Under the pieces are notes generated by a model. That model saw nothing but the letters and a program-made list of their open reading frames with translations, was not told where the DNA came from and made no database searches. From the NCBI RefSeq assembly GCF_029212375.1, contig NZ_JARGNU010000020.1, positions 1 through 59,244 on the forward strand: a stretch of 59,244 nt of DNA. The letters run 5' to 3'. The DNA is from Zhongshania sp. (GTDB lineage: Bacteria; Pseudomonadota; Gammaproteobacteria; Pseudomonadales; Spongiibacteraceae). The position numbers and the translations under genes were made by a program. Positions 52,016 through 59,244 of this stretch are shown here, one piece after another (the first letter of the stretch is position 1; every line of letters begins with the position of its first letter).

Positions 52016-53143
52016 CTATATGGCGAGGCTGACATTACCAAGTGGCTGGGAAATACACAGGCGAATATATTCTTCGCCGTGGCTTATTTCACCGCTATTC
52101 ATATTGCGTACGCTGCCTTCGGTTTTAAGGCAGCTACAGCTGTGACAAATGCCCATGCGACAGCCCGCTTGGGGCTGTAGGCCAGCAGCTTCGGCTTGTT
52201 CCAGCAAATTGCGATTGTCGCTGCTCACTTCACTTTGGCTGCTTTTAAAAGCCAGTTTGCCAACGACTTCGGTATTACCCGATACATTGATTACCGGCTT
52301 AAAGCGCTCGGCGTGGAATTTTTCAGCGTGGCCAAACTGTTTATATTCCTCGCTAACGGCCTGAATTAAAGACTCCGGCCCGCAAACAAAGCACTCGGGT
52401 AAGCTCACTGCTGCGGTGTGCGCACTAAGGGTGTTTTGAAAACTCAATGTCTTGAGTAAATGATGCTGGTTGAAATGGCCACTCAACTCACTGCTGCCAT
52501 CACTAAAAACCGGTAACAGCGAGAAATGTGGATTAGCGCTGGCAAGTTCTTGTAGGCGCTTAATGAATATGGTGTCGGCTTCGCTGTGGTTGTAGTAGAG
52601 CAGGGTGATGCCGCCTTGGTAGCCCTTTTTTAGCGCTGCTTCTACCATTGCCATGATTGGCGTAATACCGCTGCCAGCGGCGACCATTAGCATGGCGTCG
52701 GGCAACTGCACCGGTAAAACAAAGTCGCCCATCGGCGGCGATAAACGGATTATGTCACCCACGTTTAATTTACTGTTGATGTGCTTGGAAACCAAGCCAT
52801 CGGCCTGCGCTTTTACGGTAATCGCGAGGCGGCCAGCGCGGCAGTTTAAGGAGTAGCTACGGCTATGCAAGCGACCGTTAATTTCGATATACAACTGGCA
52901 AAATTGACCTGGGCGAAAGCCCTGCCAGTCGCCATTTGGCGAAAGCTCTAGTGTTACTGAATCGCTGGTTTCACGGTGAATTGCAGTGATATAAGCCGGA
53001 ATTCGATTCGGATCCAGCGACCACATTGGATTTAATGCCTCTAAATAACGGCCCATGCCATTGGGGGCTGCGAGGGCATTAATTAGCCGAGAGTCGGCAA
53101 TTTTCCGCCAAGTACTACGCGATGGATTGGTGCTGAGCTTCAT
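52016..53143 (-). CDS. Ferredoxin reductase of the desaturase
   Basis: 375 residues. The FAD domain (GQFCQLYIEINGRLHSRSYS) is followed by the NAD domain (MLMVAAGSGITPIMAMVEAAL) and a C-terminal plant-type [2Fe-2S] domain (AGCRMGICHSCSCLK; final Cys in IRLCIS). It supplies electrons to the desaturase gene that follows. An AAGGAGAAAG ribosome site precedes its ATG. It is the promoter-proximal gene of the pair. Confidence 0.94.
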   Translation of the reverse strand: MKLSTNPSRSTWRKIADSRLINALAAPNGMGRYLEALNPMWSLDPNRIPAYITAIHRETSDSVTLELSPNGDWQGFRPGQFCQLYIEINGRLHSRSYSLNCRAGRLAITVKAQADGLVSKHINSKLNVGDIIRLSPPMGDFVLPVQLPDAMLMVAAGSGITPIMAMVEAALKKGYQGGITLLYYNHSEADTIFIKRLQELASANPHFSLLPVFSDGSSELSGHFNQHHLLKTLSFQNTLSAHTAAVSLPECFVCGPESLIQAVSEEYKQFGHAEKFHAERFKPVINVSGNTEVVGKLAFKSSQSEVSSDNRNLLEQAEAAGLQPQAGCRMGICHSCSCLKTEGSVRNMNSGEISHGEEYIRLCISQPLGNVSLAI

Positions 53144-53485
53144 TGCTTTCTCCTTGTGGTGGGCCTGCTAAAAGATTTATTTGTAAACATCTGTGCACTT
53201 TATGGCTGGCAAGATGTTAAGTCAACATGTGTTCACAAATAATTAATAATAGTGTTCTAACCCGCTTGCATGGCCTTTTTTTATTTAAATATTTGAAAAA
53301 TAACGTTTTTATTGTATATCTGAGAGCAATTTCGGTAATTGATCTGCTGCTGTGGCGAATTATTACCAATAAATTTACGGCGATATGCTCGGCCACTGAA
53401 TTGCCAGCGGTATGTGTAACTGGGATTGCCAATAACAATTCTGTTAAACTTCGCCCCCCGGTATCCGCCTAGAACGAGATTGAAT
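53144..53485. other. Intergenic region between the desaturase operon and nadA
   Basis: AT-rich, with the DesT-like box at 53221. Nothing else coding is convincing; short frames on both strands are composition artefacts. It must hold both divergent promoters. Confidence 0.6.
53221..53236. promoter_or_regulatory. DesT-like operator upstream of the reductase-desaturase operon
   Basis: The minus strand reads GTGAACACATGTTGAC, two near-palindromic halves (GTGAAC and GTTGAC) four bases apart. This matches my recollection of the DesT box in pseudomonads (GTGAAC-N4-GTTGAC). It lies about 80 bases before the reductase start, next to a FabR/DesT-like regulator gene cluster. Confidence 0.6.
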
Positions 53486-54535
53486 ATGACGGAACAAGCT
53501 TCTGCCCAGCAGGTGGTTCGCGATCATTTGGCCAAGATCCACGAGCAGCCTCAGGTGCCCGCCGCTGAGCGCGTTGAATTGCGAGACAAAATTAAGCGTT
53601 TATTGAAAGAGCGCAATGCAGTGCTGGTTGCCCATTACTACACCGACCCAGAGATTCAGGCCTTGGCCGAAGAAACCGGCGGTTGTGTCTCCGACTCATT
53701 GGAAATGGCCCGTTTTGGCCGCGACCATCCAGCATCGACCTTGATTGTTGCTGGGGTCAAGTTTATGGGTGAAACCGCAAAGATTTTGTCGCCAGAAAAA
53801 CAGGTGTTCATGCCCACGCTGGAGGCAACCTGCTCGCTGGATATCGGTTGCCCAATTGAAGAGTTTTCGGCGTTTTGCGACCAGCATCCGGACCGCACAG
53901 TGGTGGTCTATGCGAATACCTCGGCGGCGGTAAAAGCCCGCGCCGACTGGGTGGTGACCTCGAGTATTGCCTTAGACGTGGTGGACTACCTCGACAGCGA
54001 AGGCCAAAAAATTCTGTGGGCGCCAGACAAACACCTCGGTGATTATGTGCGCCGCGAAACCGGCGCCGATGTTTTACTGTGGGACGGCGCCTGTATTGTT
54101 CACGAAGAGTTTAAAGCGCAGGGTATTCTCGACCTGAAAAAGGTCTACCCCGACGCCGCGGTGCTGGTGCATCCCGAGTCGCCAGAGAGCGTGGTCGCGC
54201 TGGCAGACGTGGTGGGTTCCACCACTCAAATTATTAACGCGGCGCGGGATCTGCCCAATAAGCAAATGATCATTGCCACCGATCAGGGCATTTTCTACAA
54301 GCTGCAACAGCTGGTGCCAGATAAAGAATTTATTATTGCGCCCACGGCAGGCAGTGGCGCGACTTGCCGCAGCTGCGCAAATTGCCCGTGGATGGCCATG
54401 AATGCCCTCGACAACCTTGCCTATGTCTTAGAACATGGCGGCAATGAAGTGCATGTTGACCCCGCCCTTGGCGTGCAAGCCATGAAGCCGCTCACGCGGA
54501 TGTTGGACTTTGCCGCGGCCAAGCCCAAGTCTTGA
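53486..54535 (+). CDS. nadA: Quinolinate synthase
   Basis: 349 residues. NadA condenses iminoaspartate and dihydroxyacetone phosphate to quinolinate for NAD using a [4Fe-4S] cluster. The cluster cysteines lie near residues 115, 202 and 296 ([31 protein letters not shown]), with [19 protein letters not shown] near the N-terminus. ATG 53486 is chosen; an upstream frame extension has no family match. The stop overlaps the rsmJ TTG start. Confidence 0.97.
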   Translation: MTEQASAQQVVRDHLAKIHEQPQVPAAERVELRDKIKRLLKERNAVLVAHYYTDPEIQALAEETGGCVSDSLEMARFGRDHPASTLIVAGVKFMGETAKILSPEKQVFMPTLEATCSLDIGCPIEEFSAFCDQHPDRTVVVYANTSAAVKARADWVVTSSIALDVVDYLDSEGQKILWAPDKHLGDYVRRETGADVLLWDGACIVHEEFKAQGILDLKKVYPDAAVLVHPESPESVVALADVVGSTTQIINAARDLPNKQMIIATDQGIFYKLQQLVPDKEFIIAPTAGSGATCRSCANCPWMAMNALDNLAYVLEHGGNEVHVDPALGVQAMKPLTRMLDFAAAKPKS

Positions 54536-55287
54536 GTAGCTCGCCAGCAGCGCCAGTATTCTTCAAAACCAGCGCCGCCTGCGATGCCATGGCGGCGCGC
54601 TTGGGTTTAGCCTTAGTTAAAAAATGGCTGCCCGACCCAGAGCAGCTGTATGTGTTTTTTGAGCTAGGCCGTCTGGGCATCGGCCTAGCGCCATCGCAAA
54701 GAGAAAACCCCGTTGCCGTAGATTTTGCCTACGCACTGCAGCACCGCCACCCCGGCAAAGAATTATTAATCAAAGCGCTAGGCGGCAAGCGGCCGACGGT
54801 GGTAGACGCCACCGCCGGTCTCGGCCGCGACAGTTTTGTGATGGCCAGCAATGGTTGCACGGTAACGATGTGCGAGCGCATGCCGGTGGTCGCTGCGCTG
54901 TTAGAAGACGGCTTAATGCGCGCCAATATCAGTATTGATACCATGGAGTTTGCCGCGAGAATGGCCCTGGTGAAGGCTGGCGCGGCGGATTATCTTGAAC
55001 AACTCGGCGAGGGCGACTGCCCCGATGTGGTGTATTTAGACCCGATGTTTCCGGTGTCGGGTAAATCAGCCTTGGTTAAAAAAGAAATGCGACTCTTCCA
55101 TTCCCTAGTAGGTTTGGATGAAGACAGCGCCGCTTTGCTGGATATTGCCCTGCAAAGAGCGCGGCATAGAGTGGTGGTTAAACGCCCGCCGAAAGCGCCG
55201 TATTTAGCCGAGCGCAAACCCCAGCTGTCGGTGGCGGGCAAGGCGGTGCGCTTTGATATTTATCCGCTTAGGGCGTTTCCTAAGTAA
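54532..55287 (+). CDS. rsmJ: 16S rRNA m2G1516 methyltransferase
   Basis: 251 residues with RsmJ features: an N-terminal stretch, then the SAM motif [20 protein letters not shown] and [20 protein letters not shown] (DPMFP active site). It adds a methyl group to G1516 of 16S rRNA. TTG start overlaps the nadA stop by four bases, so the two are coupled. Confidence 0.95.
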   Translation: MSSSPAAPVFFKTSAACDAMAARLGLALVKKWLPDPEQLYVFFELGRLGIGLAPSQRENPVAVDFAYALQHRHPGKELLIKALGGKRPTVVDATAGLGRDSFVMASNGCTVTMCERMPVVAALLEDGLMRANISIDTMEFAARMALVKAGAADYLEQLGEGDCPDVVYLDPMFPVSGKSALVKKEMRLFHSLVGLDEDSAALLDIALQRARHRVVVKRPPKAPYLAERKPQLSVAGKAVRFDIYPLRAFPK

Positions 55288-55354
55288 CTGGAAGCGGGAT
55301 TCTTTACGTTAGACGATGAATGCAAAGGCTTGGCCTAGTGCTGGTTTCTTAATA

Positions 55355-56584
<1,230 letters not shown>

Positions 56585-56650
56585 TCAGGTGTTTAGCGGC
56601 GTAGATCGTTATTATTGGCGACGCCCTAGGTCACTAAAATATTTTTAAAG

Positions 56651-56679
56651 CTGTCATAAAACCGTCCCGAAACTGTCAT
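56651..56679 (+). promoter_or_regulatory. Three-repeat Pho box before the 62-residue gene
   Basis: CTGTCAT, AAAA, CCGTCCC, GAAA, CTGTCAT: three 7-base half-sites at an exact 11-base period, the PhoB arrangement, with two perfect CTGTCAT units. TATAGC (56688-56693) forms a plausible -10 just beyond the last repeat. It is the only clear PhoB site I found, and it serves the small gene that starts at 56752. Confidence 0.85.
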
Positions 56680-56751
56680 TGCTCCCCTATAGCATTCTCT
56701 TTGCCGCTGGCGAGGTGGCTTATATACCTAACAGTGTAAAGGGATTGAGAT

Positions 56752-56940
56752 ATGAATCGTTATATAAAACAGCATGGTACGTATTCGAATCAATATCAGC
56801 AGGGTCTTAGGGCTGAGATCTCGCGGCAGGTCGATGATTTTTTAAACAAGGGCGGCAAAATAGAGCAATTGCATGGGCCGCAGTTTCAGCCCCATCGGGC
56901 GGTGCGTATAAGTAACGCGCTAATCACCGAAGCTTTATAA
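56752..56940 (+). CDS. 62-residue protein of unknown function, Pho-regulated
   Basis: 62 residues, basic and soluble, with no signal peptide. MNRYIKQHGTYSNQYQ is followed by helical AEISRQVDDFLNKGGKIEQL. It resembles no family I can name, although DNA- or RNA-binding is imaginable from charge. It is the first gene after a strong PhoB site, so it should rise on phosphate starvation. Ribosome site: GGGATTGAGAT. Confidence 0.75.
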   Translation: MNRYIKQHGTYSNQYQQGLRAEISRQVDDFLNKGGKIEQLHGPQFQPHRAVRISNALITEAL

Positions 56941-56955
56941 GCAGAATAATAAAAA

Positions 56956-56992
56956 ACGCTGGTTAGCCCCATAGTTTAGGGCTGGCCAGCGT
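56956..56992. terminator. Bidirectional terminator
   Basis: ACGCTGGTTAGCCC pairs with GGGCTGGCCAGCGT (two G-U or near-matches) as a 14-bp stem. On the minus strand it is followed by TTTTTTATTATT, a good T tract. It ends the MAPEG gene on the minus strand and serves the Pho-regulated gene on the plus strand. Confidence 0.85.
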
Positions 56993-57027
56993 AATTGATA
57001 CCCTTGTGTGGTCTCGATCTGAGTGCC

Positions 57028-57453
57028 TTAGAAAATAATCAGGCAGGCTCGTATTGCCATAATAAGTAGGGCTAGGGAGGTCACCAGAAATAGCCCAAAG
57101 CGGACTAAGACGACATTTGTTGTGGCGTGAACCAAGCTGTGCACGATACGACCACCAACATAAAACCACGCCAATATTAGGTTTAGACCTTCCCCTGCAC
57201 CAAGCATTGCCAAAACCAAGGCCGTTGCGTAGAAAATAGTGGGTTGTTCCATTAAGTGGTTGTAGTTGTCGGCCTTCCATTGAATATGGGGAGGCATTTT
57301 CTCGCCCAAGTCTTTGGTGCGTTTACCTACATCGCGACCTAGCTTTAATTTAGGAATAGCGGGTAGGCGGGTGCCGGCCATCCAAAACATCATCACAAAG
57401 CTCCACAGCACCAAAATCATAATGGGCGCCAAAATGGCTGAGGGTTCAAACAT
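57028..57453 (-). CDS. MAPEG family membrane protein
   Basis: 141 residues with four hydrophobic helices and the family middle NYNHLMEQPTIFYATALVLA, then GGRIVHSLVHATTNVV (the ARxxH-like signature region). MAPEG proteins act in glutathione-linked membrane chemistry or eicosanoid-like metabolism in animals; the bacterial role is unclear. No partner is adjacent. Confidence 0.85.
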   Translation of the reverse strand: MFEPSAILAPIMILVLWSFVMMFWMAGTRLPAIPKLKLGRDVGKRTKDLGEKMPPHIQWKADNYNHLMEQPTIFYATALVLAMLGAGEGLNLILAWFYVGGRIVHSLVHATTNVVLVRFGLFLVTSLALLIMAIRACLIIF

Positions 57454-57552
57454 AGTGGTTTCCTTTTTATTAAAATGGCGCTAAGAGCGCATTATTGTAA
57501 CGCGAGTATTACGTTGTTGCGCAGCTGTTAGATGTGCTGCAGCGGTCGTAAT

Positions 57553-57894
57553 TTAGTGTACCTTACGTTCGCTGGCACTGCCTTTGCGCTTGCCCCTTGG
57601 GGTATCGAGCTCAAATTCTATCCAATTCATATTATTGCCGGGCAGGTAGCCGACACTGCGCAACTTGTCGCGAATTAATTGCTTTAAGGCTAGGCCCTCG
57701 GCACTGCTATTCAGGGTTTTAAGGTCGGCGTCGGGATCGAACACGCAGCGCACGGTTAGGCTCTGTTGAATATTGCCGTAGTCCAATTCATGGCTGAGCC
57801 AGCGGAAATCAGCAATACTGCTTAGCGCCTCGTCGCAGGCTTCGGTTAATACCTCAATAATGTCGTTTTCGGCTTTTTTGTCTTTTTTGCGCAT
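57553..57894 (-). CDS. Conserved hypothetical protein
   Basis: 113 residues, soluble, with EVLTEACDEALSSIADFRWL and QSLTVRCVFDPDADLKTL stretches. Similar short proteins in pseudomonads are often automatically labelled Fis-family regulators, but no Fis HTH is visible. Function not assigned. Basic C-terminal tail. Confidence 0.65.
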   Translation of the reverse strand: MRKKDKKAENDIIEVLTEACDEALSSIADFRWLSHELDYGNIQQSLTVRCVFDPDADLKTLNSSAEGLALKQLIRDKLRSVGYLPGNNMNWIEFELDTPRGKRKGSASERKVH

Positions 57895-58083
57895 AGTACT
57901 GGCTGATCTTGGGAATTCGAGTTGCCTAGTATAAGGGAAATGCCAAGGTAAAGGGGCCGCTGCAGACGGTGTCGCACTTAGCCGCCGATTTGCGGTCAGA
58001 GGCTTAGTGATGATCTTTCTTACCTAAATTCAGTGGTTTGTAAGGGGGCATCGTTTTAATTGGTTTCATTAAAGGACTTACCC

Positions 58084-58398
58084 ATGAAAATAAAAGCACT
58101 TTTAGGAATTATATTGGCGTCTGGCTTGCTGCTTGCGACGGCGCCAACTATGGCCGGTAACAATCACGAGGGCAAAGGCTTGCCGCCAGGTTTACAGAAG
58201 AAAGTGGCTGAGGGTCGCTCACTACCGCCAGGTTGGCAGAAAAAATTGGCGGTGGGCCACCATTTAGACCGCGACATTTACAGTCATGGTCATATCATTG
58301 AGCCCGTTGATAATTACGGCTATATCACTGTAGAGATTGAAGACCGGCGCCTGCGTTTACTTGCTGCCACTTTAGAAATTATTGAAATTTTGCACTAA
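58084..58398 (+). CDS. CigR/RcnB-like secreted protein
   Basis: 104 residues from ATG 58084 (behind AAAGGAC). Signal peptide ending near TMAGNN, then a duplicated motif: LPPGLQKKVAEG and LPPGWQKKLAVG. This LPPG-K repeat is typical of small secreted proteins of the CigR/RcnB type. The C-terminal part (VEIEDRRLRLLAATLEIIEI) is a possible beta/helical module. Probably periplasmic. Confidence 0.7.
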   Translation: MKIKALLGIILASGLLLATAPTMAGNNHEGKGLPPGLQKKVAEGRSLPPGWQKKLAVGHHLDRDIYSHGHIIEPVDNYGYITVEIEDRRLRLLAATLEIIEILH

Positions 58399-58447
58399 TT
58401 AAGCGTATCGGTGTTTTCGCTATATCCGTTTACAAAGAGGTGGGCAA

Positions 58448-58804
58448 ATGAAAATTCATGGCAAACTTAATTATCTTGAAATGGCCGCGGTGGATATAGC
58501 GGCGACCAAGGCATTCTTTAGTAGTGCCTTTGATTGGAGCTTTACCGATTACGGCGCAGATTACACCGCCTTTTCTGATGAAGGCTTGGATGGTGGCTTT
58601 TACCGCGCGCCACTGAGTAGCAAGGCTGAACAGGGCGGCGCGTTGCTCGTGTTTTATAGCAGCACCTTGGAGGAAACCCGCAACGACGTGGTGCGCGCTG
58701 GCGGCATTATTCTCAAGGAAATTTACGATTTTCCTGGTGGCCGCCGTTTTCATTTTGCCGAGCCGAGCGGTAATGAGTTTGCGGTGTGGTCTGAACCTGC
58801 ATAG
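58448..58804 (+). CDS. VOC/glyoxalase-fold protein
   Basis: 118 residues of the vicinal oxygen chelate fold: NYLEMAAVDIAATKAFFSSA near the N-terminus, then a C-terminal GGRRFHFAEPSGNEFAVWSE. Members are metal enzymes or resistance/binding proteins. Substrate unknown. RBS GAGGTGGGC. Confidence 0.85.
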   Translation: MKIHGKLNYLEMAAVDIAATKAFFSSAFDWSFTDYGADYTAFSDEGLDGGFYRAPLSSKAEQGGALLVFYSSTLEETRNDVVRAGGIILKEIYDFPGGRRFHFAEPSGNEFAVWSEPA

Positions 58805-58823
58805 GTCATTAAGGCCTGTTGGC

Positions 58824-59192
58824 TCAGGCCTTTTCTCCTTGCCACTCAGTTTTGACAGCCTTGTTCGCATAGACTTCATCAACCCACTCTGGATGCTTGT
58901 AAAGAATACGTAGATCTTTATAGCGCCATAGGTCTTGCGCCATTTCTACCCAGCCATGAGTCTGCAAATACCAAGGGTTATACGGCTTGGCCGGCATGTG
59001 GGTGACGCCGTATTTAATTTCGCCGGCATCGGCTTCGTCGCGAAAACTGCCAAACAATTTATCCCAAAAAATAAAGATACCGCCAAAGTTACGGTCTATC
59101 TGTGCAGGGTTGCTGCCGTGGTGTACTCGATGGTGAGAAGGGGTATTCATGAACTTTTCTAAGAAACCCAATCTGCCAACTTGCTCAGTGTG
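58824..59192 (-). pseudogene. Sterol desaturase/fatty acid hydroxylase family, truncated 5' end
   Basis: The minus-strand frame reads HTEQVGRLGFLEKFMNTPSH, then HRVHHGSNPAQIDRNFGGIF and KLFGSFRDEADAGEIKYGVT, ending at EKA. The HTEQ...SHHRVHHG boxes are the C-terminal histidine motifs of the integral-membrane sterol-desaturase/fatty-acid-hydroxylase superfamily. The N-terminal half with the other His boxes is missing: homology starts at HTEQ (59192) and a TGA follows upstream at 59199-59201. The break coincides with the IS-like end at 59191, so this is an insertion-truncated gene. Confidence 0.85.
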
Positions 59193-59244
59193 TTCTGGTC
59201 AACAAAACCGGACACATTAATTTGCTAATTTCTCATACTGAACC
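59191..59244. mobile_element. Probable IS terminus at the right edge
   Basis: Beginning TGTTCTGGTCAACAAAACCG and continuing with GACACATTAATTTGC, the sequence starts exactly where the hydroxylase homology ends. TG at an IS end and this AC-rich composition suggest an IS3-like terminal repeat. Family not certain, and no transposase is in the window. The window may stop inside the element. Confidence 0.5.

Overview
The window looks like a chromosomal segment of an aerobic marine-type gammaproteobacterium, most like the Spongiibacteraceae/Cellvibrionales (for example Zhongshania-like). This assignment is inference. It rests on the flhA-flhF-fleN-fliA gene order, ImuA-ImuB-DnaE2, a long-form LeuA, a DesT/FabR-controlled desaturase, and abundant acyl-CoA, TonB-receptor and P450 catabolic genes. 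Both ends of the window fall in insertion-sequence (IS) debris: a decayed IS110 fragment and short direct repeats on the left, and a probable IS terminus cutting a sterol-desaturase-family gene on the right. The window may therefore be a contig broken at repeats.

Layout. 1-3.3 kb: mobile-element graveyard (IS110 and ISL3 transposase remnants), an endonuclease/exonuclease/phosphatase-family gene, an intact RhuM-Fic gene, and a dead type I restriction hsdR start with three in-frame TAA codons. 3.3-9.1 kb: flagellar block flhA-flhF-fleN-fliA-DUF2802 behind a sigma54-like promoter, without the chemotaxis genes that usually sit between fliA and the DUF2802 gene in related bacteria. 9.2-16.8 kb: leuA, an Lrp-type regulator, a Rieske protein, DUF2721, an NDH-2-like oxidoreductase, a large acetyl-CoA hydrolase/transferase and a small secreted protein. 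16.9-23.9 kb: a DmdC-like acyl-CoA dehydrogenase, a 3-hydroxyisobutyryl-CoA-hydrolase-like enzyme, small membrane proteins and amt with a sigma54 promoter and NtrC-like sites. 24.1-27.5 kb: phosphate block (PPK2, PstS-like lipoprotein, coiled-coil protein, Na/Pi symporter). 27.7-33.1 kb: SOS mutasome imuA-imuB-dnaE2 behind a LexA box.

33.2-49.8 kb: catabolic region. It holds an acyl-CoA ligase, an AT-rich alpha/beta hydrolase islet, an AraC-type regulator divergent from an SDR-thiolase-acyl-CoA dehydrogenase operon, a queuosine-precursor transporter, another SDR, and a MarR-type regulator divergent from ALDH-P450-SnoaL-like-membrane protein-TonB receptor-secreted protein. This reads as uptake of a hydrophobic substrate, P450 oxygenation, aldehyde oxidation, CoA activation and beta-oxidation. 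The substrate cannot be read from sequence and the P450 lacks a local ferredoxin. It is the best candidate here for an undescribed pathway.

49.8-59.2 kb: a DesT/FabR-type repressor with a ferredoxin reductase-desaturase operon and a DesT-like operator, nadA-rsmJ, dapE, a 62-residue unknown gene behind a clear three-repeat Pho box, MAPEG, small hypothetical proteins, a CigR/RcnB-like secreted protein, a VOC protein and the truncated sterol-desaturase-family gene. I saw no rRNA, tRNA or CRISPR array.
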